Shown: in pieces, positions 25,501-37,500 of the stretch
Layout: the number at the start of each line of letters is the position of its first letter
Numbering within the stretch: the first letter of the stretch is position 1
Assembly (NCBI RefSeq): GCF_041296385.1
Contig: NC_091034.1
Span: 558,001-622,000, forward strand
Reading direction: 5' to 3'
From: Aphelocoma coerulescens
Lineage: Eukaryota; Chordata; Aves; Passeriformes; Corvidae
DNA: 64,000 bases
Made by a program: the position numbers and the translations under genes
Notes under the pieces: model-generated
What the model was told of the DNA's origin: nothing
The model's database searches: none
What the model saw: the letters and a program-made list of their open reading frames with translations, nothing else

Positions 25501-28500
25501 CACTGACTTCAGCTATTGAGCTGCTTCCGCTGTGTCCATCTGGATGTGTCTAACGACACAGCCATCGTGGATCTTTCAAACCTGCTGGTTCCAGAAGAGT
25601 TCCCTGAATCACCCCGACTTCCAAGTGTGCAGGTTTCCAGGAGTCAGACCCAGCACTTTTGGGTCAATGTAATATTTCTGGTTTGGGAGCAGCCTCGTGG
25701 CCGCTGCCTCGGTTCCGGGGTGCACATCCGTGTCTTGGAGCTGCCTCAGGGCCACTGTTTCTCTTGGAGCACCACCTGGTCCCCAAAACCTCGTGCAGTC
25801 GCCGGTGTTTCCCGTGTTTGGGGCGCGCAGGTTGTGCTGCGGCGCCTCCTCTCCTGTCGTGTGCTGAGCGTCGCGAGCCCTTCGGCGTCGGGGTAACGCG
25901 GCTGTCGCTCTTTGTCTCTCCGCAGGCCTGCAAAGTGCAGAGCACCCCTGGATTGCCCTCCCTGGCTCGGTGCGGGCCCCCAGCATGCCCTCTCTTGGTC
26001 TCGCCTCACCCACCATTGAGGAACCTGCCGATAGGGGTAAGCCAAATCCCCCCCTCTCCCCCCAGACTTTGCACCTTTTTGTAGAGTTGCCTTTTTTCCC
26101 AATGCCCACTGTTGATAAAGAATGACTGGCAGAAAACTTTACAAAAAGGTGCAACCTTGTTTAAAAAAAACCGAAACAAGACTTGCATTGTACCCCTCTA
26201 GGCAGTCTTCAGTGGTGGGTGGGACATCACCAGCTGAGGGCATGCTGGGACGTTGGCCTGAGCGGGATCCGCGAGGGTCTGCACTTTGCAGACCTGTGGA
26301 AAGGGGGAGAAAAGGTAAGTCCCGCTTACCCCGTTCATTTGGAGCATTCAGCACATAACATACATCTTACATTTGCGCCTTTGCAGAGCAGAGCCTCTCT
26401 TTGCCTTGTTCTGGAGGAGGGCTGGAAGGTGACGTGGTTTAACCAGCCTGTCCTCGATGCCGGCGGTTGTAGGATCAGAGGGTTCTGAGCCCCAGCAATG
26501 CCAGATGTTCCCCTCCTGTGACGCATGGCAACCCCTGCGTGTGCACTGCCTGTCCCCAGCCATCCCACCTCTGCACAGGCCATGCCATGAACCATCAAAC
26601 CACTGCCTCTTCCTTGCCCCAAATAACGTCGAGCAGCTCAGCGCTAACCGCTTCCGGCACGTTGAGAATCTTTTGGTTTGCTTCTTTGGCTTTTGTCTTT
26701 GTCTCCCTCTTTTTGCTTGAACGTGTTGTATGACTGTTTCTGGCACTAACCAATGTCACGTCAGACGGCACCGGGGTGGAATTGCACAGGGGCAGAATCC
26801 AGCTGGGAAGGCTCTCTGGTGTAGGCAGGGTTAGGTGAGTGTGGCGGGTGAGGAGGTGCAGACTCAAGAGATGTGGGGCTGGAGCGGACAGATCTGTCCC
26901 TGCACAGGATGCGTCTGCTTTGTCCTTCCCGAGAGGTGATGGAAACTCAAATCACCTCAATTCTTGTTCCCAGAAGACAGAACCTGTCCCACCATCGAAG
27001 ATCAATTTCACCATCTGCATTCGAAGCCTCTTGTAGAGGGAGAAGCACTTCCTTAAGTCCTTGGACGGTTTCTAAAGCATTTCTGTGACTTGTGGCCTGG
27101 GTGGGAGCACCAGATCAGGCTGTGCTGCTGTGAGTCTTTGGTTCCTCTGCAGGAGCCTTGTCCCCGTGTCTTCCTGCTTTCCTTTCCCCCTCTTCCTCTG
27201 GAAGAGAGGTCGTTCAGATTAATGCAGGAACACCTGGTAATGTGCCCCAGAACCATCATGGCTTACAGGAAGCCAGGCCTGAGCTCAGGCACCTCTTTAC
27301 CTTGCTGTGTAAATCTAGAGCCAGAAACCCCTAGACCATTTCTGTTAAAAGTTAGATCCATCTATTATTTTATTACATCTTCAAAGGAGGCTTCTGTTCA
27401 CTGATTGAAAACCTAATCACACAGTTTGAACGGAGTTACTCACAGATATTAAAAACATACAGTCTCTAAGAAAGTCTTTGCTGTGTTGATGCCTGAAAGG
27501 TCTGGGCTCAAAGGCAGCCGGATGTGAGGAGGTGACACGTGACACACTGGTGCTCCGTGCATCCCTCAGTTTTCCAACGGAATCACCTCGCCTCCTTCAG
27601 GGGTGGGTGTTGGCTAAAAGGGAGCATTTGCATGGACCCGTGCCCGAGGAAGCGCCGGCCTCTGCGACTCTGTCCCCGCGTGTTACAGCCTGGCATGTTC
27701 AGAAGGTCCTTCAGACCAGGGCTGCCTCTGTGCAGGAGATGGTGTGGCTGCAGGTCACCTCTCTTTGGCTTTGCCCCTGTTCCTGGGGAGAATGAGCCCA
27801 AAGGTTTGGGTTTTCAGGGCATGCTCCAGCCTGGCTCTGGTTGCAGAGCTGTCCCCGGGCAGGAGGTGTGTGGTGAGCTCTGGCACGTGTGGCTGTGACC
27901 AGTCCATCTTCTGTTACATCACTGTCTGGGTTTTGAGCTGGAGGAGGTCTCTTCTCCACGTTTGCAGCGTGGTCAGAGCCTGGGCAGCAGAAGTGTGTGC
28001 AGTGGTGTGACACCAGAGGAGGTGTGTGAAGGGGGGGCTGCGATCAGGCCTTGCTGTGCCAGACCGGTGTCGATCAGGGCCCGGGGTGGGAGCAGAGAGG
28101 GGTCACAGGGAGAGCTCGATGTCTGCTTTAGGAGGGTTTCTGACACACAAAAACATCCTGAAGGCTCCCTGTTCCACTGTTGATTCCTCAGGAGTGGTCA
28201 GCTGGTGTGGTTGTGCTACAAGTGGTTGGACTTGATGATCTTGGAGGTCTTTTCCAAGATAAATGATTCTGTGAATTACAGCATTCATGGGGCTTGTGCC
28301 CCATGCAGTTTGAATAATCTGCTGGGCTATTTCTGTGCATGCCAGGTGACGTGAACAGGGGTCTTTGTAAGCTGAGGGGAGCACACTGACACCCTGCCCC
28401 TTGGAGCCCTCTCCCAGGCGTCGCTGGGCACGCAGAGCAGGTCATGGCCTGAGGTCGTCATCTTCTGACAACATCTGTTGCTGTTGTCCGTAGTGAAGCC

Positions 28501-31500
28501 CAAACAAGAGCTCCAGCACTGCTGGTGATCGTGTTTATTTGCACACATTTACCTTGTCAAAGGCAAGTGGTTCATCTGCCTCCTGCCTTTAAGAAGGATT
28601 TTGCCTTTCAGTAACACAAACTCAGGTTTGTGGCTGATGTGTGACATAAGAGGCACCAGCCAAGAGCCCTTTTCTCCTATTCAGTGAAGCTCTTTGAATA
28701 ACTGCAGTGGTTTGGCCTTTTTGATGCTTGTTGAACCCTTTGTTGAACAAAGCAGTGTTTGAAATGGCCCATCTTCCACAAGTGGCTGCTGAGCGGATTA
28801 ATTACTGCTGTGGGAAGTACCAGGTTTGATAATGGAGTTTTGCTGCGTTAATTTGTACCTTGAGGTTGGAGATTTGTGATAAATGAGCTCAGAAATATGA
28901 AAGAGCATGGGGGCAGAACAACCTCCCAACAGCACCTGGTACCTTTAGTCCTTAATCAGAAGCCCCCAGATGATGAAGAGGAGCTTTGGGGGTGTCTTGT
29001 GCCCTACCAGTTGTACACTGAAAAACTCCCCAGCTGTGGCAGGTTTTGTGCCTCATTTGTTTGGGAGGAGCATCACGTTACACAGGATTGCAGAAGTGCT
29101 TGGTGCAGTTCCAAAGCACCCTGATTCCCTTTCTTTTGTGGAACCACCCAGAGTTTGTCCCACATCTGCTAGGATCCATATTTTTACAGTGCAGGAGCTG
29201 CAGTGATACTCCTTCAGTATGTTTTACGTAATTCCCATCTCAAAATGGCTCTGTTGGAAGCAATCCTCCAGTAAAACTTAACATTTCTGGCAGAGCTGCT
29301 AATCTATCATTGTCTAAGTGCTTGGGATGGCATGTTTGAAATACACCTGTAAGGGCTGAATTCTTCCACACCTTCGCTGTGGTGTCTCAGTTATGCAGTT
29401 TCTGACTCCCAAGAGGCACTTTAGGCCAGTGGGGTTCAGTTCTGCCCCACTGTAGCAGCACCCGGAGTGCTGCCAGATCGTGTAGGCAGAGTCATCCCAC
29501 CTCTCTGTTGGGAAAAGCTGCCCAGAGAAACGTGTTTGGTGTCTCCATGTTCTGTGACCAGCCCGGAGCAGTGTTGGGCCAGAGGGACTCTTGGTGTCCC
29601 AGCAGGACGTGCTGGTGGTCAGTGGTGCCGTCAGCGGGTGTTGGCGTTTGCCCTGCAGCGTTATCCCATGTGAGCTTAAAGTGGGATATAACAGGGAATG
29701 TTTTTGTCCTAGTTGTTGAATGTTGGACCGAGGAGATCTCAGCCGGGCCAGAGGAGGGAGCCCAGGAAGATCATCACTGTGTGTGTGAAGGAGGACGTGC
29801 ACCTGAAGAAGGCAGAGAACGCCTGGAAGCCAAGCCTGAAGAGGGAAAACCAAACGGAGGACCCGGAAAATGTCAAAACCCAGGTGAGAGCGAAAGCAGG
29901 CCTGAGGGTGCAGCAGCTGCAGCAGGTAATGGTAATTTGCCTTCCCTCTTGTGTCACAGTGAAAAAGGGCAGTGAAGTTCATTGGAATCCCAGCTTTCCC
30001 CTACCTTGATGGTATTTTTTGTATGTTTATTCTTGACCTGGAGTTTAAATGCCAGTCCTATATGTTAAGCAGAGAACACCAGACAACCTCCTACCTTTCT
30101 TCCAGGATTGCTTTTCTACTGCTGTTTTACTGGAATATTTCTGTCTCTGTTCTAAAGCAAACAGCCCTACATTCCCAGCATAGAACTTGCTTTTCATCCC
30201 CTTTTAGACCACATTTCTGCACTGAATCCTCACCAAGACTGAGGTTCCTCTGTGAAATCCCTCGGTTGGTCCTGCCCAGCCCAACAGTGCTGTCTGAAGC
30301 TCCCTCTGTCCTTCTCCCTTTCCTCTCCTCCGTGGGACAGCTGCTCTGGGAGGAGGTGTTTGTCTGGTGGTCAAGCTTGTAATTTGTAGGATAAGTTGGG
30401 ATGGTCTTGAAGGACACTGGAATTCTGGTTTTGGAGCTAATGGTGGCATTGCTGGCCTCATTGTCATCCTGGATAGGAAAAAATAAAGTGCCTTAAAGTG
30501 AATTTTAGGAGAGGTTGGTTACGTCTGGCTGAAGGAGACACAGGCCACTCCCTGTCAGTTTGTATCTCATGGATTAAACTGATACAAAAAAGAGTTTTTC
30601 TGACCGGAAGGGCTTTGTGCCTCTGTTGCACTTGACAAAAGCACTTGGGCGGTTCCAGCACTCCTGCCCTGCAGCCTTGGTCTTTGGTAGCCAAGTGAGA
30701 AGTGGGGTTGGGTGTGGTGTGTCACTCAGCTTCCCAGACATTCCCCTGTAAGAAGCATCCTGGCTCGTTCCTGAAATCCCCCTGCACCCCTTGTGCCTGA
30801 ACTTCAGTGTTTCTGTCATTCAGGAGCTGTTCCGCAAGGTACGAAGCATCTTGAACAAGCTGACGCCCCAGATGTTCAACCAGCTCATGAAGCAGGTGAC
30901 AGACCTGACGGTGGACACAGAGGAGAGGCTGAAGGGAGTCATCGACCTGGTCTTCGAGAAGGCCATCGACGAGCCCAGCTTCTCGGTGGCGTACGCCAAC
31001 ATGTGCCGGTGCCTGGTGACGGTAAGAGCCGCCCGCAGCTCGGGAACCCTCTGGGCAGTGTTCAGCACGGCACCCCACGGGCTGGTGGGCAGTGACAGAG
31101 CCCGGGGAGAGCAGAGTTAAGTGTTTGTTCTGAGTGTAAGTGAGAGTAGTTAATGTGGAGTATTTGTTTGTTGGCCGTGCCCGAGGCGGAGGGATTTGAG
31201 GGAGCAGTTGTTGTTGGGAGTTGAGGACTCTGCTCCACCTGGTCACGAGATGCGATTTGGGAAGTTCAGAAAATCACGGAAGCATGGAATGGTATAGGTG
31301 GGAAAGGGAACTTAAAGCTCTTCTCATTGCACTCCCTGCCATGGGCAGGGACACCTTCCACTGTCCCAGGCTGCTCCCAGCCCCAATGTCCAGCCTGGCC
31401 TTGGGCACTGCCAGGGATCCAGGGGCAGCCACAGCTTCTCTGGGCACCCTGTGCCAGGGCCTGCCCACCCTTCTGTGTCTGTCATTTCCAAGGGAGCCCA

Positions 31501-34500
31501 AGATGAGCCAGGCTTTGCACAGATCATTCTCAGATGGTGAATTTGGGACAAAATATCCCCCTTTTCCCCGGGTCCTTCATGACATGCAATGAAGGAATAC
31601 AGCTTAAGCCTGCGGCACAGAACAGGAGCGGTTTTAAGCAGGAGGTGTTTTTAAGGGATCCTGTGGATGAAAATGTAATCCATCCCCGGGCAGAGGTGGT
31701 GTCAGCCAAGTTTGGAGTGTGACTTTATATCTGCAGTGTAAAACTCCACTGGAAATCCTGACGTGAGGCTTCACTTTCACAGCTGTGCGGAGCCACACAG
31801 CTCAACATGAAGAGCATAATAAATTGTTATAGCTGACCCCTCCTCTGTGGAGTTTATCCCTATTTCTGCTGATGTTTTTCTTCCTTCTCACTCCAGCTGA
31901 AAGTGCCCATGGCAGACAAACCTGGGAGCACAGTAAATTTCCGCAAGTTGCTGTTAAATCGCTGCCAGAAGGAATTTGAAAAGGACAAGGCTGACGACGA
32001 TGTCTTTGAAAAGAAGCAGAAGGAACTCGAAGCTGCCACCACTGTAAGTGGTGTTTTTCTCCATAAGTTCTTAGAGTTCCCTCAGAAAATTATTTCCTTT
32101 TGAGACGGCAGTTGATCTGGGGGGATTCTGGAGCTGAGACTTTCATTCTGTCACTGTGCCTGAGGATAACAAAAAATATTTGCCTTGACAGTGGGTTTAT
32201 ACCAGCATCTTTCAGGGCTTTAGGAGGAAAAGAGTAAACAGTGTCTATGAACATAAAACTGGATCTTTCAAAGAGTTCTGTGCACTGGGAACATGGTTTC
32301 GCAGAGCTGTTTTCCTGTTTTACAGCCAGAGGAGAAGACACGGCTCCATGACGAGCTGGAAGAGGCCAAGGACAAAGCCCGGCGGAGATCCATTGGGAAT
32401 ATAAAATTCATCGGCGAGCTTTTCAAGCTGAAGATGCTGACGGAGGCCATCATGCACGACTGCGTGGTGAAGCTGCTGAAAAACCACGACGAGGAGTCCC
32501 TCGAGTGCCTTTGCCGCCTGCTCACGACCATTGGCAAGGACCTGGACTTTGAGAAGGCAAAGGTGGGGCAGGAATGGGAGCAAGGGATGAGGCTCTCTGG
32601 GCAGGGCTGGAAAAATGGGTGTGGGGTGTTCTTATTTGAAAATTTGTTTTTTCTTCAGGAATTTCCATATGGCATGAGGAAATCATCCACTCCTCTGTGG
32701 ATGTTTCGTCATGACCTGGCCTTGCTCCCTGCTCTTTAATAGATTCTGTGTCATTTTCAACAGTGTTCTCCAGTTGCTGTTTCCGAAGATTTTATCCAAA
32801 CACACAGCCCAGAAATGCTCAATGTTTACTTTTTCCAAGTTGAATGTCCCTCTCTCTGTAGTTCCCAAAACATGAATATTTCCAGTTGAAGGTTTATATT
32901 ACCTACAGAAGCCGCCATTTAATGTGTTGTTCAGGTGAAATCTAAAACACCCTCATTAACCAGTCCAAACTCCTGCCTGAGCCTCGGGGGTGCCTTTATT
33001 TTGTGTCATCCTTGTCTCCAGTTGTGCTGGGATGTGGCAGCTGTTCTGCAACCACAGCGCTCCTGCATCCTCCTCCCTGTTTTCCAGCAAATATATCTGT
33101 AGCACAGAGCACAGAGCACTCCAAGAGCTTCTCTTGGCACAGACAATCTGCTGCTCCTTCACAAAAACCAGGCTTGGGATGAAAAACTCGAGGGTTTTGC
33201 CAGGAATCAGTGGGACTCGGCTCTGGAAACAAACGGAGCTAATTGTGTTCAGCTGCCCAGGGCAGGGAGTTCCCTCTCCACACGCTGGATCTCAGGGATC
33301 AATCCTGAGCCTTAAGGGGAAGGAATTTCCCAGATTGTTCTGTGAGCATTGACCAAAACAACGTGGTTTTATCAGCAATCCCCAGGCTAAACATCCCATG
33401 CTGTGAACGCAGCACCAAGCATGGGACCAGCGTGGGATTCAGTTTCTCCGTGTGCTTTGGGAAGAAAACCAGGTCTGAATTCCAAGCTGAGGTCAGGCTG
33501 GATGAGGCCTGGATGCTGTTTTGGTCTTTTTGAGCACTGTAAAAGCCAACATTTTGGGGCTCTGCTGGTCCTGCACCCTCGAGCGGGGCATGGTGGGGCA
33601 CGGAGCAAGGGAGCAATTCCAGATGCCTCTGTCCTGTCTTTGGGTTTGGTTATTTCTATCAAGACTGAGAGAATCCTTCTTAATGGGGTAGACATTTTAT
33701 TATGTGTTTTTATTGAAGCTGAACTGTTAGTCATAGTTTAATTAAAACTTCTGAACTAAGTCCATTGGTAATATTTCCCCATGATCCCTAACTTCGGAAA
33801 CATTTGCTCCCAGAGCTGGAACTTTCCAAGGCAAGGCCAGACACAAATTTTAATGGGCTTTTTCTTGTTTGTTTAACTACAAGGACAAGGGTTTAGCTGG
33901 TTTTTAGTGCAGAGACAGGGAAACACTATAGAAAAGTGCTCTGAAACTCTTGTTTGAAACAACCAGAGGCCCTATTTTGAGAAAAAGGCTTTTTAGAGCT
34001 TGGTGAGCCAAGTTTAGACCTAACAGGAGCTTCTCTGCTTTCATGTCTTAATGTGAACCTATTGGGATTTTTCCACATCATGATTTTCTGGATGAGAAGG
34101 AGTTTGTGGGGTTTTTTCCCACTCCGAGCCCATTAAACTGTTGTTGTAGAGAGACCCAGAGCTGCTGCTCAGCCTGGCCTGGCTCAGACAGCTCGGGGGG
34201 TAAACCATGCAGTGATGTGTCTTAGGCTGGTTTTGTACCCATTTTGTTTCCTGAGCCAGTTTTTCTTGGTCTGAGGTGAGCACACAGCTGATTTGAGGAG
34301 GGGGAGCTCAGAATGAGATCTATTTTCAATGGATGTAATGTTTATTATGTAAGTGCAGAGGGCATTCATTGTTTGAGTAATTGAAAACCCAGAGAAAGTG
34401 CGTGCCTGCACACTTGCGCCTCATTTCCTGCACGTGCTGCCCTGTGCACCCTCCAGTCCATCCTGGAGGAGTGTACAAGACCCAGCACTCAGCTCTCTGG

Positions 34501-37500
34501 GGAGCAGCCCTGTGTCCCCTGGTGTTTCCAGCATGGGAATGCAGGAGCAGCTGGGTGCCCCTCAAGGGAGTATTTTCATTTTCCTCCACAACACACTGAT
34601 GATGCTGTTTTTCTTGTCTAGCCCCGCATGGACCAGTATTTTAATCAGATGGAGAAGATTGTGAAAGAGAGGAAAACCTCCTCAAGGATTCGATTCATGC
34701 TTCAGGATGTAATAGACCTAAGGCTGGTAGGTCACAACTCCAGTGAGGAAAAGCATGAAATCATGGAAGCTCAGACTGGTTTGGGTTGGAAGGGACCTTA
34801 AGGATCATCTCATTCCACCCCCTGCTGCGGACAGGGACACCTTCCACTATCCCAGGGTGCTCCAAGCCCCATCCAGCCTGGCCTTGGGCACTTCCAGGGA
34901 TCCAGGGGCAGCCACAGCTTCTCTGGGCACCCTGTGCCAGGGCCTGCCCACCCTCACAGCCAAGAATTTCTTCCCAATATCCCATCTAACCCTGCCCTCT
35001 GGCAGTGGGAAGCCATTCCCCCTTGTCCTCTCCAGCTCTCCTGGAGCCCCTTTAGGCCCTGGAAGGGGCTCTGAGTTCTCCCTCAGCCTTCTCTTCTCCA
35101 GGTGAACATGCCCAGCTCTCCTGCCAGTCTGTCATGTTCCCTTCCATATCCAGACTGGATAAGCTCTCGTGCAAGAGCAGGGATTCACGGCTCAAGTAGG
35201 ATGTTGGGGGGAGATCTGTTCCCCTTCTCCCCAAAGCCTGGCTGTTCAAAGCCAGGAGATGTCTCCACGTTGTCCTGGTGCCATGGTCAGTACATGTGTG
35301 GTGCACAGGGTCCCCACACTGTTCAGGTGAAGATGTGACCACAGGTGGAACAAACCTTCCCAGCACCTGTGATTTTTCCCCCAGGGGACCTGTTTTGGGT
35401 TGTGTGGAGGCTGAAGTCACCATTTTGGCTGCAGGTAGATAATTGCCCCGAGAGCTGTAATGAGGCTGCAGCAAGATAAGGGACAGCATGGTCATTCCAG
35501 GGCTGGAAGGGTCTGAGCAGTGCATGGCTGAAAAGACACATCAAGCAGGGAAAGTGTTTTTGGAGTGACAGCTGCCCCTCTCTGCAGGATTCCTGTCTCA
35601 GCCATCACCATTCCTGGATTGGCAAAGCACTGTCTCCACTTAAAATCAGTCACTTTTTGCTTTTTTTATTTTCAAGGTTTCATTTTTTCCCCTCAAGCTT
35701 GATGGAAAGGCTCCCACCAAGAGTGTCAGTCATAGAGTGACAGCAGCTCTTCTCTTTCCTCTGAACCTTGAATGAGTGGGAAGCTGGGAATGTGCAGGCT
35801 GGGGGTTGACATGTCTTGAACTCAGTCAGGTCTTCACTGCAGTCTCTACCCGAGCACAGGGCTTTGCTCTCTGGTGCTGGGATAACCATGTCCATAACAT
35901 GTCCCAGCTCCACAGGATTTTCTCTGGCCCCTCTAAGGCATGGCAAGGGTGGGAGGATGAGGCTTCGTTCCCAATGTTCAAATTCCCCACATTTGATGCT
36001 CCCCTGGAAGTTTCCCTGAGCACGTGTTTGGTTTTTTTTGCTTCTTCCCCAGTGCAACTGGGTGTCACGGAGAGCAGACCAGGGCCCCAAGACCATCGAG
36101 CAGATCCACAAAGAAGCCAAGATTGAGGAGCAGGAAGAACAGAGGAAGGTGCAACAACTCATGACCAAAGACAAGAGGAGACCAGGTAAAGTGAAAGCCA
36201 AGTTGGCTGCTCCTTTCACTCATTTCACACCCTGTGGCCTTAGAGGGAATCCCACATAAAAGGAAAAAATCTGGTGGTGTTTTTTTTTTCTCAAGTGTAA
36301 TGAGCAAAGGGAATTGGGGCCTGATTGTGGCAGAGGCTGGAAAAGGAACAGATTTGCCATGGATTGGCTGTGGGGATTTTCAGGGGCAAATCCCATAGGT
36401 GAAAACAGCCAACCACAGGCCAACAGTGCTTAAGTTTTCCATTCATTCAAACCATGTTTGATTTTGTGACAGGCTGCCAGAAATCTGTTCTAACTTGGGA
36501 GTCAGATTTGCCATCCATTCTCATAACACTGCAGAGTCTCATTTCAAGAGAAAAACATCTCATTTCAGGAGTAACCGTGTTGTCTTCAGCTGTTACAGTC
36601 GTGAGGTGCTGACTCTGCATGAGGGAGTGTCTTGGCTTAAACTGCTCCTGGCCCTCAGGGCACTACCTGAAGATGAATTTGGAGTGACTGGGAAAATGAA
36701 GTCTGGGACAGAGCAGGGCAAGGAGAAAGTAATTTTGGGGATTCTTTAATACTAAGGATTGTCAAATGAAAGTGCTTTGAAAACAGGGTGTAAAGAAAAT
36801 ACATGTAGAGTTCAATTATCCTGAAAGTGACACCAGGAGAAGGAGAGGAACCTGGGAGTGCCTGAGGGGCTCCGTGTCAGACCTGCCAAGCACTGCAGGA
36901 ATGTGTGGGGTGAGTGAGCCTCTGGTCAGGGAAGGCATCTCACCTGCTCCTTCCATGAGCTCGTGAATGTGCAGCATCTGCAGGAATGCAGAGGAATCCA
37001 GCCAGGAACCATCCCTTCCAAAAGCAGCCCTTGAAAGGAGAGAGAGCTTTTGTGTCAAGGCTGTTTTGTAAAAACACAGGCAGGCAGGCTGGTTGTGTCA
37101 TGTCAGTGGGACAGACATTGCTGAGCAGCGGGGTGAGCTGAGGAGGGTTCTGTTTGTCACCCTCAGGTGTCCCACGGGTCGATGAAGGCGGCTGGAACAC
37201 TGTGCAGGGGGCAAAGAACAGCAGAGTGCTGGACCCCACCAAGTTCCTTAAAATCACCAAGGTAGGTGCCAGCACAAGGCTCCTTCAGGGCAATAAAACA
37301 TCTGTCAGTCCAGGAAGGACTGGGATGGTGTGTACAGGTCACAACTTGGGGTTGGGACATTTTAAATCCTCAGAGTTAGTACTGTGTGTAGATAAAGCTC
37401 CATTATCTTCTGGATGTTCCTTTTGTCCTGAGAGAGAGGAGTGTGCAGACTTTCTTTCTTAGGTTCACAGTGTCCTTTTAGTAATTCAGAAGCTCTCGTA

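Larger units (their letters stand above)
24860..29712 (+). other. EIF4G3 intron g/h (4.9 kb)
   Basis: Contains the large inverted repeat at about 25861-26354 with an unusually GC-rich left flank, and a sense-strand CR1 end at 28223-28277. No exon is recognised, although a 181-codon open frame runs on the minus strand through the left arm (25609-26154). Confidence 0.75.

Noticed and set aside
29314..29982. 222-codon minus-strand frame
   Set aside because: It is partly the complement of the secure eIF4G3 exon h; the plus strand is the coding one.
30361..30470. Possible sense CR1 fragment
   Set aside because: Only scattered similarity to the GGTTGGGATGGTCTTGAAGG type of block; too weak to call.
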